Assembly (NCBI RefSeq): GCF_022539665.2
Contig: NC_081334.1
Coordinates: 8,650,424-8,714,423 of the forward strand
Reading direction: 5' to 3'
Source: Daphnia carinata
Taxonomy: Eukaryota > Arthropoda > Branchiopoda > Diplostraca > Daphniidae
DNA length: 64,000 nt
Made by a program: the position numbers and the translations under genes. Positions within the stretch are counted from its first letter, which is position 1. Each line of letters opens with the position of its first letter. The notes under the pieces are model-generated. The model saw only the letters and a program-made list of their open reading frames with translations, did no database searches and had not been told where the DNA came from. Of this stretch, positions 45,927 through 55,838 are shown piece by piece.

Positions 45927-48032
45927 TCAATTGCGGGTTTCATGACCACCATCAGGGGAGAAAACGCCGTCTTCGTAGGATGATTCATCGGCCTCGAGTA
46001 TACACAGTTTTGTAACCGGTCGTACATATTCTTCGGACTTCGTCTTGATTCGGGCCGAACGAACGATTCCATTAGGTCCAGGGAACACCTCGACGACCCT
46101 GCCGATCGGCCATTTCTCGCGAGGAGTGTTTTCGGCGACAATCAGGACCCCTGCTCCAATTTCTAAGTTTGGTTTGTCCTTCAACCATTTGCGTCGCTTG
46201 GTCAGGAACGGTACATATTCCTTTAACCACCTCTTCCAAAAGTGATAGGCGATCGTTTGCGCGGTCCGCCATCGTCGCCGAAGGTCTCTTCCACGTTCCG
46301 GTCGCTCCGGGATGAAATGATTCGTGGCTCTACCCATCAGAAAATGGTTAGGTGTCAACGGTTCGGGATCGTGAAGGTCTATACTTAAGTGTGTCAAAGG
46401 TCTACAGTTTAACAACGCTTCTACTTCGATCAGTGCTGAATTAAGTGTTTCATCCGTTAGCGTTTGGCCATTGACAACTCGAACCAACGGTCGTTTTGCA
46501 CTTTGGACTAACCGCTCCCACACTCCTCCGAAATGCGGTGCTGCAGGTGGAATAAACTTCCACTTCACCGACTGTTTGCTTAAGGTATCGATTACTTTAG
46601 GCTGGTCCAAGGCAAGTAATAACTTCCGCAGTTCGCTTTCGCCGGCTGTCAAGTTGGTACCGTTGTCGCTGTATATTACTTTTGGTAATCCTCGGCGTGC
46701 GACGAAGCGGTGGAATGCCATTAAAAAGGAATCAGCGTCGAGGGTGTTAGACATTTCTAAGTGAATCGCCCTAGTGTTAAGGCATGTAAAGAGGCAGCCA
46801 TACCTCTGGTGAGTCCGGCGATGCAAAACTACGGTAATTGGGCCAAAATAGTCGATGCCGGTGATCGTAAAAAATCGTTGGAATGGTGCAATAGTTCTTC
46901 GGCGACAATCCGGACAACTGCTTACGACCCGACGTGTCAAGGCGCGAGCTTTCAAAATCCAATATTTTTTTACAATTTCTCTAAGCGTCCTATGAGCGGA
47001 GAAGTGATAGAAACGATGATGAATGTGTGTAACAATAGCACGGGAGATCGGGTGCGTGAAGTGTAGCAGGATCGGATGGCGGCTTTCGTACGGAATCGGA
47101 CATCGGTCGATTCGTCCACCAACTCTCAAGAGTCCGTTTTCGTCTAAAAAAGGTAATAATTTAAGAATAACCGATGTTGACGGCAAGACCTTCTTCGAGC
47201 GTAGCGCGGCGACTTCTGACGGAAAAGAGAGCTTCTGAGCAGCAATTAGGCATTTTCTTTCGGCTGTAGCTAACTCTTCGACGCTTAGCGTGCATAAGCC
47301 CAGTGGCGTTTGGTCAGTCATCTTGTTCCTTTTGCGAACTAAGGGTCGGCACATCCACGCTACAATCCTAACTATCTTCCACCAGCACCAGTTACGGTTA
47401 CACAAGGTTTCAACTATATCTTCGTCCTTTACAATGGCTGTGTGGTATACCCATTCGTGTATTACTTCGGGGTCGTCGTTCGTAAGTCCAGGTGGGAACC
47501 ATCTATTCGGCCAAGACGCTTCGGGTAACTTTAGGAATGTCGGGCCACTAAACCAGTGATGATTAATCAACAACGCCGTCGATGGAATCCCACGGCTCAG
47601 GTCATCAGCGGGGTTGTTTTCACCAGGAACATGCCGCCACTGGCTGGGCTTCGTAAGATTCCAAATTTCGGACACTCGATTTGCTACGAAAGTTTGTAAA
47701 CGACCATTCGTGCAGGATATCCATTGAATAACCGTCTTAGAATCCGACCAAAAGGTAAAATTGGCGGACTGGGAGTTTAACTCTGCTGACACCGTGTTCG
47801 CCAATCGGGCACCGAGGAGAGCTGCTTGCAGCTCGAGGCGCGGGACGGTTAAAAATCGCAACGGAGCGACTCTGCACTTCGAAATGACGAACGTCACCTT
47901 TGTACCACCAAGGAATTCCTGTCTACAGTAAACCACTGCTCCGAACGCGCGTTCAGACGCGTCACAAAAAACGTGAAATGATCTTTCAGCAGTTGGGTGC
48001 GTTGAGAAGCATCGGGGAATTTGTAAGTTCAC
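45927..48032 (-). CDS. B4 pol C-terminal part: RNase H and integrase, 701-aa open frame
   Basis: RNase H starts with FHVFCDASERAFGAVVY. The integrase zinc region has HHRFYHFSAHRTLREIVKKY and CPDC. The DDE core shows GIDYFGPITV, IYSDNGTNLTAG and HFGGVWERLVQSAKR, so the catalytic triad is intact. The C-terminal DUF5641-like domain ends KLCILEADESSYEDG. It is the 3' half of a polyprotein whose RT is frameshifted, so the open frame is a survivor rather than a separate gene. Integrase normally joins cDNA to the host chromosome with 5-bp staggered cuts. Confidence 0.85.
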   Translation of the reverse strand: MNLQIPRCFSTHPTAERSFHVFCDASERAFGAVVYCRQEFLGGTKVTFVISKCRVAPLRFLTVPRLELQAALLGARLANTVSAELNSQSANFTFWSDSKTVIQWISCTNGRLQTFVANRVSEIWNLTKPSQWRHVPGENNPADDLSRGIPSTALLINHHWFSGPTFLKLPEASWPNRWFPPGLTNDDPEVIHEWVYHTAIVKDEDIVETLCNRNWCWWKIVRIVAWMCRPLVRKRNKMTDQTPLGLCTLSVEELATAERKCLIAAQKLSFPSEVAALRSKKVLPSTSVILKLLPFLDENGLLRVGGRIDRCPIPYESRHPILLHFTHPISRAIVTHIHHRFYHFSAHRTLREIVKKYWILKARALTRRVVSSCPDCRRRTIAPFQRFFTITGIDYFGPITVVLHRRTHQRYGCLFTCLNTRAIHLEMSNTLDADSFLMAFHRFVARRGLPKVIYSDNGTNLTAGESELRKLLLALDQPKVIDTLSKQSVKWKFIPPAAPHFGGVWERLVQSAKRPLVRVVNGQTLTDETLNSALIEVEALLNCRPLTHLSIDLHDPEPLTPNHFLMGRATNHFIPERPERGRDLRRRWRTAQTIAYHFWKRWLKEYVPFLTKRRKWLKDKPNLEIGAGVLIVAENTPREKWPIGRVVEVFPGPNGIVRSARIKTKSEEYVRPVTKLCILEADESSYEDGVFSPDGGHETRN

Positions 48033-48189
48033 CAGGTTGTGTAATGCCGCGGCCCGTTGGATCCATCCCTTACGCGTTTCGTCAGGTAGCGGATCGTCTC
48101 AATTTAACTCGAGCCTCCATAAACGCTGGAGGAGTATCTTTGCTGGTACAATCACCGGCCCCAAAAAACCTAGGGGATCGAACACGCTA

Positions 48190-51100
48190 GCCAATTAACT
48201 CAGCGCCTCTCTTTTCGTTTTCACTGCCGTCTTCTTGTTGATGTCGAATGTAAAGGTGTCGGACTCACTATTCCACGACACTCCTAACGTCCTCTCGGTG
48301 GGAAGGGCATCTCTTGCTAGGTTGAGTGTTGGGATCATCAAGTGCGTTGGATCCAAGGCCGCCAAGGCCTTACGTGATGACGAAATCCACTTTGTCAAGC
48401 AAAACCCTTTTCTCTGCAATAGTTCCGTCAGCCGCTTCGCCCGTTCTACGGCCTCTTCTTCGGTAGGCACGGAATCTAAATAATTGTCGACGTAGAAATG
48501 CGTGGAAACTAAGTCAGCAACATCGGAGAATTCATGCGGAAGTCTTCAGCAGTTCGACGCATCGCGTACATACAGACTGAAGGTAAACATTTTTGCTCCA
48601 AAAATATGAACTTTTATTTCATACGTGTCTGGGGTTCCGCTGCTTCCGATCGGACGCCATAAGTACCTCAAAAAACGCCTTTCATTCTCCAAAACTCTTA
48701 CTTGAAGAAACATTTGCTTCACATCCGCATAAAGGGGAATACTGTGTGCACGGAAACGAATCAAACCTCCAATTAGATCACTGTTCAGTTCGGGACCCTT
48801 GCGGAGCACATTATTCAACGATGTACCGCCATACTTTGCTGATGTGCTTACTGACGTCCTTACTCGTCGAATACCACTCGTACCTTCCGAGCTTTGGCAG
48901 GATGAACAACTCCGTGATGAGGAAGGTACTACACAGGGCCCGTCTTGTCGTCCACTTCTTCTGGCTTCAGCTTTCTTGAAAATCCAGATCTTGCATACAT
49001 TTCAATTTCGTTCGTGTAGAGATGCGCCAAATTCATATTAGACGTAAGCTTGGCCTCAAGCATTAAAAATCGTCGATATGCGGCCGAACGATTATTTGGC
49101 AACGTGATCGGACCATCGATCCAAAGCAAGCCAACTTCATAGCGATCTCCAACATGTTTCGTACTTGCTTTCAGCATGTCGAGCGTTCGTCGATCCTCGT
49201 GTGGTATTACCGCAGGACAGTGTTTCACGCCAAACGACTCGGTTGACCAAAATGATTGTACTAACTCCTCCAACCTGTTGTCTGTTACATAACGAATGGC
49301 TGGGCAATCGATGTTTGAATAAGAAGCTTTCGTCACACGTCCAACCAGGCACCAGCCAAACGGTGTGAGTTCCGCCCGTGGACCATTCCCTGCAGTGGTC
49401 GGACGTCGGGTGTCGTAGACGTCATGAGCTCCGTCCACGTCCATGCCTAATAGAACCTGGAGATTCGTCGGCTGCACAGGAAGAATTAAGCCTCTTAAAT
49501 AATCCCACTTTCCTATCGATAATCCGGTTCTTGAGTGGTCACTCAAATTCAGATTGGGCACGGTACGGGCGTCGGAGACTTTGAACACGTGCTTGCCATC
49601 AATTGACCTCACGTCGAAGTTGGTACAATAGGAGCGTATGGATGGGGAGGTTCCGCAAAAGGTCCCAAAGTAACGAGTTTCTGGTACTCCGTGTAGACCA
49701 ATATGTTTGGCCAAGTCTGCGTCGATCAGACTTACTTGGCTTCCAGAATCGAGGAGGGCAAAGGTTTCGATGGTATGCGAATTCGTCTTTAGCCGCACTG
49801 GTACGACGGCTAACAAAACATTCGGTGTATGCGTTTGAGTCACGGTTACGTTTCCTTCGGAGGGTTTTGAACTTGAAGGTGTATTATTCTCTGTCGGGGT
49901 TTTCTGGTACAAGTGAGGGCAGCCGTGTAACGCCGGATGGTGTGCGGATCTACACCCATCGATTCCGCATAGCTTGCCTGACGTGCAATCTGCACCTCGG
50001 TGGCCTTGTTCCAGACATCGGTAACAGCATCCTCTGGATCTTACGAGTTTCGTGCGTTCATCGGGTTGGAGCGCTCTAAATTTAAAGCAATCTTGCATTC
50101 GATAACCTTTCTCGCATACACTACATATTAGTTTTGGTTTGACGATCGTGTGATAGAGTCTGGGTGTTGCACCGTTCACTATCTTCGGCTGTTTGCCTCG
50201 ATTCCTTCTAACGATTTCGTTGTCGTGACGTGTAGGGAGCCGTAGAGCACACCGAGTGATTCCGTTTCAATCCAATCGTTGAAATCGAGCAAAGTAGGCT
50301 GATTCGGTAAAATTCCCGTGACGTGGGATCCCCATTTCCGACGTAAAGTTACTGGTAGTTTTCCTAACAATTGGGTCAACAATGTGGTCGACTTCAACTC
50401 CAAGTCGTAACCCGTTCCTTGTAAAGCTGCTACGGCCGAGTTCAATTCAGCAACGAAATGTGACAGGGAACTATACTCTTCCTTCACTGTCGGTAGCCGT
50501 GACAGTGATTCCAGATGTGCCCTCGCAATTAAGTATGGGTGCCCGTACCTCTTCGTTAACGCGTCCAGTGCTGCTTGAAAATTCTTGCCATCATAGAGGA
50601 GGTTAATAATTCGATTTGCCACCTGAGGCGTTAGAGATTCGCGTAACAGCACCAAGCGCTGTGAATCGTCTAACAAGCCATTGGAGACTTGGCTGTTGAA
50701 ATTCCCCAGGAAAAAAGCCCACTCTCTTGGATCACCGTTGAACGGCTTCAGCGGCTTGGGCTGCCTCACCAATGTGAGCGCATGCGGCATTGCGGGATAT
50801 CTTTTCGGATTAATTTGGTCTTCTAGTTTCGTTTGGGGTCTGCATGTAGATACCGTCTCTTCAATCAATCGATTTAAGCGGCGTCTAAATTCGGCTAGTT
50901 CTATTTCACCCAAGTTTTCGGCACACCTTTCTTCCCTTTCACTCGGAGACGCCTTCCACTCTGCTGGGGAGACCCGAGGCTGGTATCTAATTTCCTCTTG
51001 GGAATCGTCGAGCTCACGAATATCTTCTTCCTTGGCATCCTGCTCCCGCTGTTTTGCCTGCTATACGCGTTCATCCAACATTTCTTCCTCGTGCTGTAAT

Positions 51101-51652
51101 TCCAACAATCTCCTCTTATGTTGGATCTCTTTCTTCTTTATCTCTGCTTCCCTTTCTTCTTCCTTCCGCTCCCTTTCCGCCTTTCTTGCTCGTCTTGAAG
51201 CTATTGAAATTGATGAGGCAGTGGTCGTGGTTTCACATTGGCGGGATCGCAGTTCTCTCGTTACTCTCGTAAGTCTTCTACCTCTAGTGTCCAAGCGGAC
51301 GCGAGCTGTTTTTTGCTTTCCGGTAGGCCCTCTTTGTTTAGTATGCAACATTATAGTCGATACATTCGTCCGCCAGCTGCATAAACGTCTCTCTCACCAT
51401 TCGTATCTCCGATTTGGATTTCTCTTCATCCAACAGTTTCTTCAATCGCGTAAGTGTTCGTGTAAGCTTATTATTTGCAGCTTTCCTTAGGGCAAGAAGC
51501 TCTTCAGCAGACATGCTACCCAAATCGAAATTTTCCTCATCCTCTGTTGTCCTTTCTTGTCGCGTAGTCGATGGGTTGAGCAGAATGGGTGGGTAAGCAT
51601 GCGTTGAACTAGGTGGTACTCCTGACACCACCTCCTCTTCCTTCGTAGCCAT
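48190..51652 (-). pseudogene. B4 gag, protease and RT, multiply broken
   Basis: ATG 51650-51652 (MATKEEEVVSG). Gag: coiled coil (LTRTLTRLKKLLDEEKSKSE) to 51338, frameshift near 51345, TAG near 51061, then gag core with FNGDPREWAFFLGNFNSQV (50913-50179). A second frame (50179-48929) has two Cys/His clusters (CSVCEKGYRMQDC; CYRCLEQGHRGADC) and protease FALLDSGSQVSLIDADL. RT survives as pieces (48818-48546 with LYADVKQMFLQV; 48470-48195), with the YVDNYLDS region near 48480 between frames. Standard BEL/Pao content, inactive. Confidence 0.82.
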
Positions 51653-51798
51653 GGCTAGCCAGACTGCTAGTACCCAGGAAAGCAGCCCCAACACCGTTCG
51701 TACCGAATAGTCACTAAAGTTGCCGAACCAATTTGGGATATGAAATGGCGAAGCGCGTTAATCGTGACCAAGTCAAGCAAAGTCGAGCTTAAGTTTAA

Positions 51799-51962
51799 GA
51801 AGGCGTGTAAATCGAGGTCGAGAGTCCGGCCAGGTCGTGATGAGAATGAAGGAGCGTGCTAATCGAGATCGAAAGCCGGGCCAAGTCGTGGTGAGAATGA
51901 TGAAGCGTGCTAATCGAGATCGAGAGCCGGGCCAAGTCGTGCTGAGAATGATGAAGCGTGCT
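51799..51962. repeat. 51-bp tandem repeat in the B4 leader, about 3.2 copies
   Basis: Units at 51799, 51850, 51901 and a partial at 51952 (GAAGCGTGCTAATCGAGATC...). The unit is a multiple of three. It lies between primer site and gag, where packaging signals usually are. Confidence 0.8.
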
Positions 51963-52140
51963 ACTCTGCCACGCGGGGCTTGATCGTGAAGACAAGGTTG
52001 ACAGCAAGAATATTTAATTAAGTTGTGGTATTATGCCTCGACAATTCAAGGCGTGAAGCCAGTCGAGACTCTTTCCAAACACCTCTAAACAACTTATACC
52101 AATAAGGATTCCTCCTTACCTTGTTGAAGACAAATTCACA

Positions 52141-52160
52141 GATTCCCGGTCGATGTACCA
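52141..52160 (-). promoter_or_regulatory. B4 primer binding site (tRNA-Gly-like)
   Basis: Minus strand TGGTACATCGACCGGGAATC, four nucleotides from the LTR. It differs at two positions (both G to A) from the complement of an arthropod-type tRNA-Gly(GCC) 3' end as I recall it. Confidence 0.55.
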
Positions 52161-52164
52161 TAAA

Positions 52165-52497
52165 TGTGACGTATCGAGAAATTCTATTACAATGAAGTAA
52201 TGATGATGAGATGTATTGCCAGAATGATGATGCGATGCGATACGAAAAGAAAAAAAACTGAAAACTCAGCTTCGCCAAAGTGCTCAGAGAAACGTGCAGA
52301 ATTGAGTTACAATGGATATAACTAAAACGAGACGTCTGACTTTCCAGACAACAAAAACGAGACTACCCCAGTTGGCCTTTTTTTTTTCTCTTGAATTTTC
52401 TGCTCCCCCCTCCCTTAGGGCTGAAGGGGTTGGGGGCAACCACGCGTTTTTAATTAAGCTATGCGTACGCGCATGCGTGTTTGTTCCATTGGGAACA
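52165..52497 (-). repeat. B4 5' LTR
   Basis: 333 bp, TGTTCCC...TCACA on the minus strand. Confidence 0.92.
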
Positions 52498-52803
52498 GTG
52501 AGTTTCAATATCTACTTTCAAACAGTATCAAATATACGTGTATTCAATGTTAATATAGTGTGATACGGTGAGTTTCAACATCTACATTCAAATATCATCA
52601 AATATGCGTGTATTTAATGTGAATATAATGTGATACAGTGAGTTTCGATATCTACATTCAAACAGCATCAAATATATGTCTATTCAACCTGAATATAGTG
52701 TGATAGAGTGAGTTTCAACATCTACATTCAAACAGCATCAAATATACGTGTATTCAATGTGAATATAGTGTGATACAGTGAGTTTCAATATCTACATTCA
52801 AAC
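52498..52803 (+). repeat. 70-bp satellite, about 4 monomers
   Basis: Array segment between B4 and the hAT-like element. Confidence 0.95.
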
Positions 52804-54296
52804 CAGGGTTGGAAGCGATACTTTCAAAAAGTACCGCTACCGCGGTAATTTTTTTCCAAGTAACGGACGGTAACGGTAGCGGTAAATTTTTTTTTTTGCA
52901 TAATACGATCAAACTTCATGAAAATCACTTCTGCATTGATGTGATTTTACTATAACGAACTGTTGGCCCTTAAAGCCAGCCAGCCATTTTGCAGAGCCAT
53001 TGTGCTTCATTCAGGTTTCCTTTGAGCCTCATCTTTTTCTTTCGAAGGAAAAACTTATCGCACTTCTCACAGTATCGTTTTGTTTTCACCCCAAGACGAG
53101 TGCATAGCATGCACAAGAAAAATCTAAATTTCTGTCTCGTAATGTAATTAAGACCTAAAATTCGTAGGTTGCCACTTTACGATAGTTTTTTTTTTAGTTT
53201 CTCTTAATGTTGCTGCCGTTCCTTGTGTTTTCATGAAAGAACTACTTCGTTTCACTTTGAAATTCGTTTCCCTTGGTAATGTCAGTTTCTTTGCATAGAA
53301 AATTGAAATTTTTAAAATTTTCTTTGTTATGTTTAATTGAAAGGTGTTTTGTGATGTTGCCTCTTAAATTGTCTACTGCTGATAGTGCTTTTCTTCGCAC
53401 TAATTCGGGCTTTACTTTGCACTGTCCAATAAGGCATTCATCATACGAAGTTCTCCTTCTCTTGCCTGGTCCAGTTTATTTGATAAGCGTTTCAGGATAG
53501 AGAATGATACGTTTTTCGCCATCTAAAATTGAGCTTAGATTTATAATGTGAATTCATTTGGTTGGTTTAAGTTTTGTTTCATGTTTCATTTTTTCACCTT
53601 TTTTCCCTTTCGGTTTTGAACGTGTAGAACTAGTTTTCGCCTCACCAATGTTGGTGGACATGTCAAGAGATGGTTCATAGACAATATCCATACTTGAATC
53701 AGCTTCGGATATGTAATTATCAATAGTAGTAAATTCAAAAAAACCAATTTTGAATAGAACAAAGTTCATTAAACAAAAGGCTCAAATAAACTAGACTATC
53801 ATAACCTCTATCTCTTTTTAATAACTTGAAGTACACACAGATAATAGCAACATTTCTTACAATATTCTATGGATGCCTGCAATACTTAAAAATTTTAAAT
53901 ACTGCTGTAGTAGCAGGCATCAAACATTCCTAGTACTAGCCTAGATAAACCTGCAAAAGTGAGAATGCAACTTGTGATGGGTACCATAATAGCGTTTGTC
54001 CGAAATTTAGACATATTTGATTGATCGAGGCTCCTTAAACCCTGTGAACAGCTCGGGAAATAGAAATAAAAAACGTTTTGAAATATTTACTTGAAATGCA
54101 GTCTGCTAAAAACAGTAAAAAATTAATAGTCATATCGCTAGATGGCTTAAAAGTACCGTTACCGATTTTTGGTATTTTTGACTAGCGGTTACGGTAGCGG
54201 TAACCATTGGAAAAAAATATCGCGGTAGCGGTAGCGGTAACACCGCATTACCGCGGTATTATCGCGGTATTTTTATAACGTGGTAATCCAACCCTG
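52804..54296. mobile_element. hAT-like DNA transposon, non-autonomous (1493 bp)
   Basis: Terminal inverted repeats start CAGGGTTGGA and end TCCAACCCTG. The 8-bp target duplication ATTCAAAC (52796-52803, 54297-54304) is in satellite sequence. Subterminal regions are packed with GGTAACGGTAGCGGTA-type and CCGCGGTA repeats in inverted orientation at both ends. TIR sequence and 8-bp duplication fit the hAT superfamily. The interior holds only fragments of coding sequence. Confidence 0.85.
53210..53769 (-). pseudogene. BED-finger-like transposase N-terminus remnant in the hAT element
   Basis: An ATG-start 71-aa ORF (53769-53554) ends in a Lys-rich stretch. Downstream another frame reads ECLIGQCK ... 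NITKHLSIKH (about 53430-53330), with CX4C and HX4H in the order of a BED zinc finger. Stops separate and follow these pieces and no hAT catalytic core is present. A deletion derivative of an autonomous element is likely. Confidence 0.45.
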
Positions 54297-55231
54297 ATTC
54301 AAACAGCATCACCTATACGTGTATTAAATATGAATATAGTGTGATACAGTGAGTTTCAATATCTAAATTCAAACAGCATCAAATATACGTGTATTCAATG
54401 TGAATAAAGTGTGATACAGTGAGTTTCAATATCTACATTCAAACAGTATCAAATATACATGTATTCAATGTGAATATAGTGTGATACAGTGAGTTTCAAT
54501 ATCTAATTTCAAACAGCATCAAATATACGTCTATTCAATTTGAATATAGTGTGATATGTGAGTTTCAATATCTACATTCAAAGAGCATCAAATATACGTG
54601 TATTCAATGTGAATATAGTGTAATACAGTGAGTTTCAGTATCTAAATTGAAACAGTATCAAATATACGAGTATTCAATGTGAATGTATTGTGATATAGTG
54701 AGTTTGAATATCTACATTCAAACAGCATCAAATATACGTATATTGAATGTGAATATAGTGTTATAGAATCAGTTTCATGATCTACATTCAAACAGTATCA
54801 AATATACGTTTATTGAATGTGAATATAGTGTGATACAATGGGTTTCAATATCTACATTCAAACAGCATCAAATATACGTCTATTCAATGTGAATATAGTG
54901 TTATAGAATCAGTTTCACGATCTACATTCAAACAGCATCAAATATACGTGTATTCAATGTGAATATAGTGTGATACAGTGAGTTTCAATATCTACATTCA
55001 AACACCATCAAATATGCGTGCATTCAATGTGAATATAGTGTGATACAGTGAGTTTCAATATCTACATTCAAACACCATCAAATATACGTGTAATCAACCT
55101 GAATATGGTGTGATACAGTGAGTTTCAATATCTGCATTCAAACAGTATAAATTATACGTGTATTCAATGTGAATATAGTGTTATAGAATCAGTTTCATGA
55201 ACTACATTCAAACAGTATCAAATATACATGT
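54297..55231 (+). repeat. 70-bp satellite, about 13 monomers
   Basis: Array segment between the hAT-like element and B3; ends with the target duplication CATGT. Confidence 0.96.
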
Positions 55232-55591
55232 TGGCACCTACGGTGCTGCCCTCGCGGGCAGGGCTGTAGGGGGCATGGGCCTGCCTAGTATTTGTGTGCC
55301 CATTTTTTGTTTTCCTTTTACCCTTTTCCATGGGGAAGGGGTGGTATCGTATTTCTTGTCAACCCAGACAGTCATTTCTTTTTTTCTCGTCTCCACTTAA
55401 AACCCAGACAAGTTGTCTCATTTCTCTTCCCCTCAGTTTGTCCAAATCAAGCGTGTCAGTTTTCCCTTTCCTTTTCCAAGTTTGGAACTAAGCCGCCCCT
55501 TTGTTAAATCATCGTCATTTTTATTTCATCTTCATTCACCCTCATCATCATCATCTTCTCTCTGTTGCTACTCGGCACGGAGTCAGCAACA
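55232..55591 (+). repeat. B3 5' LTR
   Basis: 360 bp, TGGCACC...GCAACA (B3's 3' LTR starts TGTCACC). The AATAAA seen in the 3' LTR is mutated here (GGAACTAAGCC). Confidence 0.93.
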
Positions 55592-55593
55592 AA

Positions 55594-55611
55594 TGGTGCC
55601 GAAACCCGGGA
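55594..55611 (+). promoter_or_regulatory. B3 primer binding site (tRNA-Phe type)
   Basis: TGGTGCCGAAACCCGGGA, two nucleotides after the LTR. Confidence 0.85.
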
Positions 55612-55838
55612 TTTGACGAAAACGTGCATTTCCCGTCCTCGTTCGTAAAAACCCTCGCTTGATTGTAAAATTATCGGGTATTCTCCCTGTAAACCTTTGG
55701 CAGACGTCCACGCCAGCCTGAAGGCACCCACCTGTCCACCACGCGTTTGCCATCTGACAAGAAGATCGGTGTATCTACGTGAATCATCGACATCCGTTAA
55801 CGTGTGACTCTATCAGCCTAAAACAACGTTTCTACGTC

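Larger units (their letters stand above)
45464..52497 (-). mobile_element. B4: second BEL/Pao family, degenerate
   Basis: 7034 bp, target duplication GTGAG (45459-45463, 52498-52502) in satellite. LTRs of 332 and 333 bp differ at about 10 sites; the left one starts TATGACG instead of TGTGACG. The primer site is tRNA-Gly-like. Gag and RT are broken, but integrase is open. It has no ORF3 between integrase and the 3' LTR, unlike B1-B3. Confidence 0.93.

Noticed and set aside
51795-52007. 70-aa repetitive ORF on the minus strand
   Set aside because: Produced by the 51-bp leader repeat, whose unit is a multiple of three; no independent support.
53273-53500. 75-aa plus-strand ORF in the hAT-like element
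   Set aside because: It is antisense to the BED-like remnant and shows no features of its own.
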